This document shows, piece after piece, positions 25,171-33,513 of a stretch of DNA of 41,570 nt (the first letter of the stretch is position 1; every line of letters begins with the position of its first letter). The stretch is from Paraburkholderia hiiakae (GTDB taxonomy: Bacteria > Pseudomonadota > Gammaproteobacteria > Burkholderiales > Burkholderiaceae), in the NCBI RefSeq assembly GCF_904848665.1, contig NZ_CAJHCQ010000037.1, positions 1 to 41,570 of the forward strand, given 5' to 3'. The notes under the pieces are model-generated. The model worked only from the letters and a program-made list of their open reading frames with translations, did not search any database and was not told the origin of the DNA. Made by a program: the position numbers and the translations under genes.

Positions 25171-26727
25171 TCAGCCCACCTGCCGGCTATGGTTTTGCCA
25201 GTACGGCGCACGCAGTTCGCGCTTGAGAATTTTTCCGGCCGCCGAAAGCGGCATGGCATCGCGGAATTCGATCGATTTCGGGCACTTGTAACTGGCGATG
25301 AACTGCTTGCAGAATTCGCGCAACGTACTCTCGCTCAGGCTGCTACCGGGCCGCGCCACAACCACGGCATGCACGGCTTCGCCCCAGCGCGCATCGGGTA
25401 TGCCGATCACCACGCATTGCGCGACGTCCGGGTGGCGCGAGAGCACATTCTCGACTTCGGCGGAGTACACGTTCTCGCCGCCGCTCACGATCATGTCCTT
25501 GAGACGATCGACGATGAAGAGGTAACCGTCGTCGTCCATATAGGCGCCGTCGCCCGTGTGCAGCCAACCGTCGCGCAGCGCCTCGGCCGTTTCGGCGGGC
25601 TTGTTCCAGTAGCCCTGCATCACGTTCGCTCCGCGCACGACGATCTCGCCCACGGTATTGCGCGGCAACTCGGCCCCGTCCGGTCCCACGATGCGTACCG
25701 TCACGCCAAGGCCGGGTCGCCCTGCCGATCGGTACAACCCGTTCGCACGGCCTTCGGGACCGTGGTTGACAGGCGGATTCACCGAGACGACGGGCGAGGC
25801 TTCCGTGAGTCCATACGCGTGATAGAACTCGATGCCGGGCAGCGCCGCGAGTGCGCGGTCGAGCACGGCGGCGCTGATCGGCGACGCGCCGTAATAGATG
25901 CGCTTGAGACTGCTCAGCGTGCGCCGCGCGAAGTCAGGGTGTTCGAGCACAGCCTGCAGCATCGTCGGCACGAGCAGCACTTCTTCGACCTGGTGACGCT
26001 CGATGGCCTCGAGCGTTGCACGCGCATCGAAGGTCGGCAGCACGACATGCGTGTCGCCTGCAATGAAGTGACCGACCGCGCGCGCCATCGCCGCCGTGTG
26101 AAAGAGCGGCGCGGCATGCAGCGAGACTGTCGTGCCGTAGTCGCGGAATTCAGCCATGCGCGACACCGCGGAAGCCCACAGGTTCAGATGCGACTGCATC
26201 ACACCCTTGGGCTTGCCGGTCGTCCCGCCCGTGTACATGATCGAAGCGAGATCGTTGCCGCCGCGAAACACGTCGGGAACGGGCGTCGCGTCGGCGATCA
26301 GTTGCTCGTACGAGTGCATGCCCGCCGGCGTCTCGTGTTCGCCGGCATAAATGAGGACCGGACGGCGCTGCGCGGCTTCGGCGATCGCAGGGGTCATCGG
26401 CAGGAAGTGATCGTCGACGATCAGGATGCCGGCGTCGCAATCGTCGAGCGAGTAGACGATCTCCGGCACGCTCCAGCGGATGTTGACCGGATTGAGCACG
26501 CCACCGCCCCACCACACGCCGAGCAGATATTCGAGGTAGCGGTCCGAATTGAGGGCCAGCATGCTCACGCGCGCACCGGTATCCATACCGAGCTTTTGCA
26601 GCGCGCCGGCCAGTCGCGCGACACGCTCGTGCAGTTCGCGATACGTTCGCGAACGTTCTGCGTCGATGATGGCGATCCGTTCGGGCGACTGCTGCATGCA
26701 GCGATGCAAGCCTTGGGTCAGGTACAT
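25171..26727 (-). CDS. acyl-CoA synthetase (AMP-forming, FadD-like)
   Basis: A 518-aa ANL-superfamily ligase. The start at 26727 (MYLTQGLHRCMQQ) has GGAG upstream; a much longer frame is not supported. The P-loop is at 164-176 (MYTGGTTGKPKGV). Further motifs are YHAYGLTEASPV, GWLHTGDGAYMDDDGYLFIV with DRLKDMIVSGGENVYS, and the C-terminal lysine in SAAGKILKREL. It activates a carboxylic acid with ATP and CoA, the entry step of the neighbouring β-oxidation genes. It is the first gene of the minus-strand operon, divergent from the LAL regulator 250 bp away. The acid is unknown. Confidence 0.93.
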   Translation of the reverse strand: MYLTQGLHRCMQQSPERIAIIDAERSRTYRELHERVARLAGALQKLGMDTGARVSMLALNSDRYLEYLLGVWWGGGVLNPVNIRWSVPEIVYSLDDCDAGILIVDDHFLPMTPAIAEAAQRRPVLIYAGEHETPAGMHSYEQLIADATPVPDVFRGGNDLASIMYTGGTTGKPKGVMQSHLNLWASAVSRMAEFRDYGTTVSLHAAPLFHTAAMARAVGHFIAGDTHVVLPTFDARATLEAIERHQVEEVLLVPTMLQAVLEHPDFARRTLSSLKRIYYGASPISAAVLDRALAALPGIEFYHAYGLTEASPVVSVNPPVNHGPEGRANGLYRSAGRPGLGVTVRIVGPDGAELPRNTVGEIVVRGANVMQGYWNKPAETAEALRDGWLHTGDGAYMDDDGYLFIVDRLKDMIVSGGENVYSAEVENVLSRHPDVAQCVVIGIPDARWGEAVHAVVVARPGSSLSESTLREFCKQFIASYKCPKSIEFRDAMPLSAAGKILKRELRAPYWQNHSRQVG

Positions 26728-26962
26728 GATGTCTCCAGATTCTTTTCCGGGCCTTTCAGAATGGACAGCGGGCCGTCGTTTGAAGGCTACTTTAGGCAAC
26801 TGCGCGCACGCTGTCCTGCATCGAAAGGAGGAATTCGCACGTGCGGGGGAATGGTTCGAAGGAACTACGACGGCACTCGGACGATGTGAAAGAATGACAA
26901 TAAGATTGCGCCCGGTCGCTTCGTCATAAGTAGGGCGATAGCGGCCGGGCAGCGTGCCACAG

Positions 26963-26970
26963 AAGGAGGA
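26963..26970 (+). promoter_or_regulatory. ribosome-binding site for the GTG start of the LAL regulator
   Basis: AAGGAGGA at 26963-26970 is a near-perfect Shine-Dalgarno 9 bp before GTG at 26980 and fixes that start. Confidence 0.85.
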
Positions 26971-26979
26971 GATAAGTTC

Positions 26980-29730
26980 GTGAACACAGTGGGCGCCGTC
27001 GGTGCGCGCGGCAAGGACAATATTGTGCCAGGTATCATTGCGTCGAAGCTTCTGCCGCCGGCAGACAACCCGACGCAACTGGCGCGCTCGCAGCTCGTCG
27101 ACTCGATCGCCCGTGCGCATACGGCGCGGCTCGTCCTCATACGGGCGGCAGCCGGCTTTGGCAAGACCACAGTCATGGCGCAATATGCTGCACACTGCCG
27201 CACGCAGCGGCGCGATGCGGTATGGCTGCGTCTGGACAGCACCGATAACGATCTGCGCCGCTTCCTGCTGCATCTCGACGCGGGACTGCAGACGTTACCG
27301 GGCGCACGGCTCGACGGCCTCGCCGCCGTCCATAGCGGCAGCGAAGAACGCATCAGCACCGCGCTGATCGAGCGTGTCGCCGCACATGGCCGCCCGCTCT
27401 CGATCCTGCTCGACGACTTCGAGACGATCCAGAGTCCGCCAGTCCTCACGTTCACGCAACGGCTGATCGACGCGCTCGCCCCCGGGAGCCATCTCATCGT
27501 GGCCTCGCGCGTGACGCCGGAACTGGGTTTGGGTCGCATACGCGCGCGGGGCGAGTTACTCGATATCACGCCTGGCGCGCTGCGTTTCTCGCTCGCGGAA
27601 ACCACGCGCTTCATTCGCGACCGCTGCGGCATTGCGCTGCGCGATCGGGAGATCGCCACGCTGCACCGCTGCACGGAAGGCTGGGTCACGGCCATCTACC
27701 TCGCCACACTCTCGCTGCGCACACGCACCGATCACGTGGCCTTCGTCGCCTCGTTTTCGGGCACCAATATCGAACTGGCCGAGTTTCTCGCTGAAGACAT
27801 CCTCGCGCGACAAAGCGAGGCATGTCGCACGTTCCTGCTCGAAACGAGTGCGCTCTCGCAGTTCTCCGCCGAATTGTGCAACGACGTCATTGGGCGTACG
27901 GACAGCCGCGAAATGCTCGACTATCTCGAGCGCTCGAATCTGTTCATCGTTCCGCTAGATGGCGAGCGAAGCTGGTATCGCTATCACCGGCTTTTCGCGA
28001 GCTTTCTGCGTCACCGGTTGCACGCCGACCAACCGCAGCGCGAAGCACAGATACACGTTGCGGCCGCAAACTGGTTCATCCGCGCAGAGCGCCCCATTCC
28101 GGGCATCGAACATCTGCTCGACGCTGGCGAGCACGAGGTGGCGCTTGTGCAAATCGCGCGCAATTCGCGGCGCTTGCTGGGCGGCGGCCGCATCCGTCTG
28201 CTGATGCGCTGGCTCGATCGCATCCGGCCCGAGTTGCTGACATCGGCTCCGCGTGTGCGTCTAACCTACGCATGGGTCCTGCTGTTCAATCGACGTTACA
28301 GCGACGCGATGCACACCGCCCAGCAGATCGTGTCCGGGCACGCTCGCGACGACACCACCGACCCACTCGCCCTCGAAGCCGAGGCGTTGCGCGGTGTGCT
28401 GTTCGCCCTGACCGACCAGATCGAGGCCTGCCGCGACACCGGGCTTGCCACGCTCGAGCGGCTGCCGGACGACGCCAACTTTCCGTACTTCAGCCTCACC
28501 AATTCGCTCGCATTCAGCCTCGTTTCGACCTATCGATACGACGAAGCGCGCAGCGTGCTCTCTCGCGCGCTGCAGCGCCGCCAGGATCATCCTTTCGTCG
28601 TGATGCGCTCAATGGCCGAAGCGATCGAAGGCGTCATCGATCTCGTACAGGGGCGCCTCGGCACGGCCCTTGCTCGAATGGCCACTGCATCGATCCACGA
28701 TTGGCGCGACCAACATGACGAGGCGGCGGTCGGTCGCACCAGCATCTACGGCCCGCGCTCGCTGGCGCTCTATGAGGCTGACGATCTCGACGAAGTCTCG
28801 CGCTTGCTGGGTGAAGCGCTGCCGCTCGCCAAGAGCGTCAGTCCGCCCGACTCGCTGATTACTGCCCATGTGCTCCTCGCCCGCATCGCGCTGATTCGCG
28901 GGGACAAGGAGCAATGGCTGCGCCTGCTCGCCGAACTCGAGCAGATCGGCCGCCTGATGAAATCCGAGCGGGCTGTCTGCTCCGCGTGGATTGAGCGCGC
29001 CCGCATTGCAACGCTCGAAGGACGGCTCGATGCCGCCGAACAGGCACTGCGCGCCGCATATCTGCACGCCAGTTGGGAGACGCCGGAGGTCTCCTTTCAC
29101 GCCAACGATATCGACTTGCCCTCGCTGACGCGCCTGCGGCTCGACATCGCCTCCGGTCGATTCAGCACGGCAGAAGCCGGCCTGGCCGATGCGCTCGACC
29201 AGGCAAACGGCACGCAGCGGTACTGGCGCGCGCTCAAGATCCGGCTATTGCGCTCGCTTGCGCTCGACGGTCTAGGCCGGCGCGACGCGGCATTTGCCGA
29301 CATCACCGAAGCACTGCGCGTGGCGAGTCACGAAGGCTTCGTGCGCACCTTCGTCGACGAAGGACAGCCCATGATGGCGCTCATTCGCGACTGGGCCCAA
29401 GAGCATCGGCAAGACATGGCTTCGCTCGGCGTTGTGGCAGCCTTTGTCGAACGGCTGCTCACCTACGCCGATGGAACACGCGAGAACCTCGAAACCGCCG
29501 GCCATGGGGCGCAACGCAAAGCGGGCTCGCCTCACGAAGAATTGACTTCGCGAGAGCTGGATGTTTTGCGCATGCTGTCCGCCGGGCATCGCAACAAGGG
29601 CATCGCCGAAAGGCTCTTCGTTTCTGAGCTGACGATCAAGTCTCACCTGCGCAAAATCAACGCCAAGCTTGGCGCGCAGAACCGTACACAGGCCGTCGCC
29701 ATCGGGCGTGACAAAGGCCTGATTCCTTAA
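26980..29730 (+). CDS. LuxR-family ATP-dependent regulator, MalT/LAL type
   Basis: A 916-aa LAL (large ATP-binding LuxR) regulator. A Walker A motif AAAGFGKTT at 57-65 opens the STAND NTPase domain, with a Walker-B-like ILLDDFE near 145-151. A long helical, TPR-like middle (about 370-840) follows. The C-terminal LuxR HTH lies at ~850-912 (LTSRELDVLRMLSAGHRNKG, LFVSELTIKSHLRKINAKLG). MalT-type proteins oligomerise on binding inducer and ATP and activate nearby promoters. It is divergent from the ligase operon and upstream of the racemase gene, so it is the likely master activator of the cluster. The GTG start has a strong ribosome site. Confidence 0.93.
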   Translation: MNTVGAVGARGKDNIVPGIIASKLLPPADNPTQLARSQLVDSIARAHTARLVLIRAAAGFGKTTVMAQYAAHCRTQRRDAVWLRLDSTDNDLRRFLLHLDAGLQTLPGARLDGLAAVHSGSEERISTALIERVAAHGRPLSILLDDFETIQSPPVLTFTQRLIDALAPGSHLIVASRVTPELGLGRIRARGELLDITPGALRFSLAETTRFIRDRCGIALRDREIATLHRCTEGWVTAIYLATLSLRTRTDHVAFVASFSGTNIELAEFLAEDILARQSEACRTFLLETSALSQFSAELCNDVIGRTDSREMLDYLERSNLFIVPLDGERSWYRYHRLFASFLRHRLHADQPQREAQIHVAAANWFIRAERPIPGIEHLLDAGEHEVALVQIARNSRRLLGGGRIRLLMRWLDRIRPELLTSAPRVRLTYAWVLLFNRRYSDAMHTAQQIVSGHARDDTTDPLALEAEALRGVLFALTDQIEACRDTGLATLERLPDDANFPYFSLTNSLAFSLVSTYRYDEARSVLSRALQRRQDHPFVVMRSMAEAIEGVIDLVQGRLGTALARMATASIHDWRDQHDEAAVGRTSIYGPRSLALYEADDLDEVSRLLGEALPLAKSVSPPDSLITAHVLLARIALIRGDKEQWLRLLAELEQIGRLMKSERAVCSAWIERARIATLEGRLDAAEQALRAAYLHASWETPEVSFHANDIDLPSLTRLRLDIASGRFSTAEAGLADALDQANGTQRYWRALKIRLLRSLALDGLGRRDAAFADITEALRVASHEGFVRTFVDEGQPMMALIRDWAQEHRQDMASLGVVAAFVERLLTYADGTRENLETAGHGAQRKAGSPHEELTSRELDVLRMLSAGHRNKGIAERLFVSELTIKSHLRKINAKLGAQNRTQAVAIGRDKGLIP

Positions 29731-29798
29731 GGAAGTCGGTCGCACGTACACGCCGCATTAATACATCATATTATTCGGACTGCAGATTACTAAACTCC

Positions 29799-31037
29799 AT
29801 GACGACATCTAACGATAACGCGCCGCGTGGCCCACTTAGTGAACTCAAAGTTCTGGACTTTTCGACGCTGCTCCCCGGGCCGTTTGCGACACAGATGCTT
29901 GCCGATCTCGGCGCCGACGTGATCCGCATCGAGTCCCCGACGCGCCCCGATCCGATCCGGCGCATGCCGCCTTCCGTGCACGGGCAGTCCGGCGTCCATG
30001 CCTGGCTCAATCGCAACAAGCGGTCGCTTGCAATGGATCTCAAGCACCCGGACAGCGTCGACGTCGTGCACCGGCTGGTTGGCGCCTATGACGTCGTGGT
30101 CGAGCAGTTCCGTCCTGGCGTCATGGCGCGCCTCGGCCTCGGCTATGAGCAGCTTCGCGAAATCAACCCCGCGCTCATCTATTGCTCGATAACGGGATTT
30201 GGCCAATCGGGGCCCTGGCGCGATCGTGCGGGCCATGACATCAACTATATGGCGCTTTCAGGCGTGGCTAGCTATGTCAGCGAGCATCAACCCACGCCGC
30301 TCGGCGTGCAGGTGGCGGACATTGGCGGGGGCAGCCTGCATGCCGTCGTGGCCATTCTCGCGGCACTCGCTCACCGCGGCCGAACCGGCGAGGGCCAGTA
30401 TCTCGACGTAAGCATGACCGACGCCGCGTTCAGCCTGAACGCCATGGCAGGCGCCGCTTATCTCTGCGGCTGCGCGCCACCGTCATGCGGCACCGGGCGG
30501 CTCAACGGCGGATCGTTCTACGGCTACTATCGCACCGCCGATGGCCGCTTCTTTTCGGTCGGCAGCCTCGAACCACAGTTTTTTGGCGCGTTCAGCACGG
30601 CCATGGGGCATCCGGAATGGATCGACCTTCTGGGTCAGGGCACAATGCAAGCCACGGAGCAACTCAAGTCAAGCATTGCCGCTGCGTTCGCCTGCCAGTC
30701 ATTCGATCATTGGTGCGCCGTCTTCGCGAACGTGGATTGCTGCGTGGAACCCGTGCTCACAATCGAAGAAGCCGCACACCATCCGCAGCTTGAGGCTCGT
30801 GCAATGCTGGTCGACGTCCCCACGGAAGCGGGCCCTGCTTACCGACAGGCTGCACATCCCGTGCAATTCTCGACCACTAAGCCCGTCTATCGGCACGCGG
30901 GCGTCACATTGGGCGCCGACAGCGAAGCAGTCCTCGCGCAAAGCGGCTACACGGATGGGGAAATTGCCGCGCTGTTCGCTGAGGGCGCCGTATCCGGCAC
31001 ACGCACGCCTGCTGCCACGGCAGTCGCCCAACGCTAA
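29799..31037 (+). CDS. α-methylacyl-CoA racemase-like CaiB/BaiF family protein
   Basis: A 412-aa class III CoA-transferase fold protein. It carries the catalytic residues of α-methylacyl-CoA racemase rather than a transferase: H146 in GHDINYMALSGV, D174 in VADIGGGS and E258 in SVGSLEPQFF, matching H126, D156 and E241 of the M. tuberculosis racemase. It would interconvert 2R- and 2S-methylacyl-CoA so that the S form can enter β-oxidation. It lies 68 bp after the LAL regulator and 39 bp before the thioesterase, probably co-transcribed. A formyl-CoA-type transferase function is the less likely alternative. Confidence 0.87.
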   Translation: MTTSNDNAPRGPLSELKVLDFSTLLPGPFATQMLADLGADVIRIESPTRPDPIRRMPPSVHGQSGVHAWLNRNKRSLAMDLKHPDSVDVVHRLVGAYDVVVEQFRPGVMARLGLGYEQLREINPALIYCSITGFGQSGPWRDRAGHDINYMALSGVASYVSEHQPTPLGVQVADIGGGSLHAVVAILAALAHRGRTGEGQYLDVSMTDAAFSLNAMAGAAYLCGCAPPSCGTGRLNGGSFYGYYRTADGRFFSVGSLEPQFFGAFSTAMGHPEWIDLLGQGTMQATEQLKSSIAAAFACQSFDHWCAVFANVDCCVEPVLTIEEAAHHPQLEARAMLVDVPTEAGPAYRQAAHPVQFSTTKPVYRHAGVTLGADSEAVLAQSGYTDGEIAALFAEGAVSGTRTPAATAVAQR

Positions 31038-31076
31038 TTAACGCTGGGCTCGGCACCGCACAGGGAGATATCGAGG

Positions 31077-31577
31077 ATGAGCACAGGGCGTCACACTACC
31101 CTTCAGGAAGCGCCGCTGGAATACGCCGACGGAACCGCGCCAGGCGTGCCGATCGGCTTCCATCCGCTCGCGCCGATGAGAGGCTTCATGGCTCAGTTCG
31201 GCCCGCTATACCAGCACGACGCGACGCACGCGATCGGGCTTCGCGTCGAAGCTCATCATCTCAATCATCTCGGCATCGCGCATGGCGGCATGCTCGCGAC
31301 CCTTGTGGATTCAGCCATTGGCATCGTGATGCTCCAACGGGTTGGCCGCAACCAACCCGGCGTGACCGCGCATCTCAGCCTGGATTACCTGAACCCGGCA
31401 CGAGCCGGAGACTGGATCGAAGCGCATGTCGAACTCGACAAGATGGGTAGACGATTGCGCTTTGGAGGATGCCGTGTGGTGACGCGCGGCGTATGCCTGA
31501 TGAAGGCCAGCGCGACGTTCGCCGTCCTGTCTGTGCCAGCGGAGCCGGTGCCCGAATCACACCGAAGGCCGCGTTGA
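31077..31577 (+). CDS. PaaI-type hotdog acyl-CoA thioesterase
   Basis: A 166-aa hotdog-fold protein. The active-site block HHLNHLGIAHGGMLATLVDS includes N63, HGG (69-71) and D78 on the central helix, and TAHLSLDYLNPARAGDWIEA follows. It hydrolyses acyl-CoA, probably releasing stalled intermediates or sparing CoA for the neighbouring β-oxidation pathway. It follows the racemase gene by 39 bp. The final ~10 residues are unconserved. Confidence 0.88.
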   Translation: MSTGRHTTLQEAPLEYADGTAPGVPIGFHPLAPMRGFMAQFGPLYQHDATHAIGLRVEAHHLNHLGIAHGGMLATLVDSAIGIVMLQRVGRNQPGVTAHLSLDYLNPARAGDWIEAHVELDKMGRRLRFGGCRVVTRGVCLMKASATFAVLSVPAEPVPESHRRPR

Positions 31578-32302
31578 CGGAGAAAGTCTCTCGCGCACCT
31601 TGCGGCGTCACCACTCGCGTGACGCGGTCAACTGCCGTAGCGTTCGGACCGGTTCCACCTGGGAAGCCGCGCTATAGCGCGGGAGGCACCGCCGCCTGGA
31701 AGCGTTCACACCGATCTGCGCGGCGCCCGAGCGTTAGCCCAGCGCACCCGTCTGTCCGCTGATGGCCCATGCTCGTGCGCTTGCCGACGTTGCCCTGCCG
31801 GGTGGAAGTCGTAAGCGGCCGTAGCGGCAAAGTCATGAGGTGTCTACCTGAACTTTCCAAAGCTGTTCTGATACTGCTGTCGTCGATGAGCCGTGTGAAC
31901 ACTGAACGCTAACCCGGAAAAGGAATCCTTTGCGCGATGCGCTTGCGAATTAGCGCGGCCACGTCTCCGGAGCAGTTGTGAACACTTGCTAAGTAGTTTG
32001 CCCCCCTGAACAACCGCTGTAACGGCTAGAGTCCGAGCATGTTGCCGTTTCTTTCGCTTCGCGCACTCGCGGCTCGATGCGGCGATGGTCTGCCTCCTGA
32101 ACTTAAAGCCTTGTTTGAACGCCAAGTGCGGCTAGCGACCGGTCTCGCCGCTACCATCGAGCCTGTCGAAACGGTGTCGCGTTCCTACGTGGCAGACGCG
32201 GTCGCCAACGTTCCTGTGAAGGAGTGCGGGGCTGATGGGTCGTCGGTGACTGTCTCGTGCTACCGCGTCGCCCCGAATATCTAGCCGCACCCGTGAGAAC
32301 CG
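31578..32302. other. gene-poor stretch, no recognisable gene
   Basis: About 725 bp. A plus-strand frame at 32039-32284 (MLPFLSLRALAARCGDGLPP) and minus-strand frames near 31672-32125 were read; none resembles a known family. It may be decayed DNA between two catabolic units. Confidence 0.4.
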
Positions 32303-33382
32303 TTAAAACAAGTGCTTGATACCCACGCGCGAGAGGAATTGTTTGTCTGTCGACGAGGTGCCGGCCAGAGCGATCGATGCCTTGGTGCCGTCGCCGAATG
32401 CCCGCTGCGCATGCACGTCGAGGTAGACATCCGTGCGCTTCGAGAGCAGATAGTCCACGCCACATGACAGTGTTAGCCAATGCGAGGCATCGAGCTTGTC
32501 GTACGAGATCTTGGTGGCGAGCACGAGGTCGGGCCGCGGCCGATAATCTCCGCCAACGTGAATCACCTGATCCTGAGCGCTGGCGCTACCAAGTTCCAGA
32601 TGGGTATTGGTATAGACCGCTGACACCCGCCACGCACCTGGTGCATAGGTTGCGCCAAACCCGAAGATGCGCTGCTTGTCGACGAGCAAGGCGGTAGCGG
32701 GCGTGATCGGATGTCCGAAGATTTCCGGCGCGCCAGTCATGCCAGCGTAGACGGGCGCGCCATTGATGTCGGTGTAATAGGCGCCTGCGGCAAACGCGCT
32801 GTTGGTGTATTGCACCGTTGCACTCACCGCGCGTCCGGCGTTCGTCGTCGTGCTACCGGAACTTGCGCCGAAGCTGTACTGCGCACCGGCAGAAAAGCCC
32901 GCGAAAGTGCGCGACATGAATTGCACGGTGTTGTTCAACCGCTCGCCGGAGACCCGATCCAGGTCGCCGTTTTCGACACTGTAGATGCCACAGGACAAGC
33001 AGGGAAGATAGCGAATCATGGAGTACGCGAAGTCGTATTGACGCCCGAGCGTCAAATCTCCAATCGACGCATCGCCCAGGCCGACGTAGGCCTGTTTGCC
33101 GAACAGCAACCCGCCCTGCCCCAGCGCACCCGTATCCACCGAATAGCCGTTTTCCAGCTTGAATAGCGCATGCTTGCCGCCGCCCAGGTCTTCGACACCA
33201 CTGAAACCCAGCGAGTTGTTCTTGTTGATGCCGTCTGCCATGGCGAACGACGAACTGCCGTGAACGTTGTTCACGTACGTCAGCCCGGTATCGAGGCTAC
33301 CGAAGATCGTCACGCTCGACTGTCCGTTCGCAGCACCGTTCATACTGGCCAGCACGAGGCCGGCGATCATGGTCTTTTTCAT
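32303..33382 (-). CDS. Gram-negative general porin (Porin_4 family)
   Basis: A 359-aa outer-membrane porin. A signal peptide (MKKTMIAGLVLASMNGAANG) is followed by QSSVTIFGSLDTGLTYV, the usual mature start. SLGFSGVEDLGGGKHALFKL, LTLGRQYDFAYS and the terminal IKHLF (C-terminal phenylalanine) are typical. An unusual CLSC pair near residue 130 could form a small disulfide in an extracellular loop. It is 131 bp downstream of the MHS transporter in the same direction, separated by a strong hairpin, so it probably admits the transporter's substrate through the outer membrane. Confidence 0.92.
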   Translation of the reverse strand: MKKTMIAGLVLASMNGAANGQSSVTIFGSLDTGLTYVNNVHGSSSFAMADGINKNNSLGFSGVEDLGGGKHALFKLENGYSVDTGALGQGGLLFGKQAYVGLGDASIGDLTLGRQYDFAYSMIRYLPCLSCGIYSVENGDLDRVSGERLNNTVQFMSRTFAGFSAGAQYSFGASSGSTTTNAGRAVSATVQYTNSAFAAGAYYTDINGAPVYAGMTGAPEIFGHPITPATALLVDKQRIFGFGATYAPGAWRVSAVYTNTHLELGSASAQDQVIHVGGDYRPRPDLVLATKISYDKLDASHWLTLSCGVDYLLSKRTDVYLDVHAQRAFGDGTKASIALAGTSSTDKQFLSRVGIKHLF

Positions 33383-33431
33383 GTCTCGCTCTTTTGTCTT
33401 TATGGTGAAAATGCAGGCGCGCGAGCGCCCC

Positions 33432-33451
33432 TGCCGGGCTCACGCCCGGCA
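33432..33451 (-). other. intercistronic stem-loop between transporter and porin
   Basis: TGCCGGGC (33432-33439) and GCCCGGCA (33444-33451) form a perfect 8-bp GC stem with a tetraloop. No T-run follows on the minus strand. It could block 3' exonuclease or attenuate transcription into the porin gene. Confidence 0.55.
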
Positions 33452-33513
33452 TGATGGGAAGGTGCTGCATGTAGCCGGCCCGGAGCGGGCGCTGCCGCGC
33501 AGGGCCCGGTGGG

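Noticed and set aside
26728..27273. Long N-terminal extension of the acyl-CoA ligase
   Set aside because: It overlaps the divergent LAL gene and is not protein-like; MYLTQGL at 26727 has a ribosome site and the right length.
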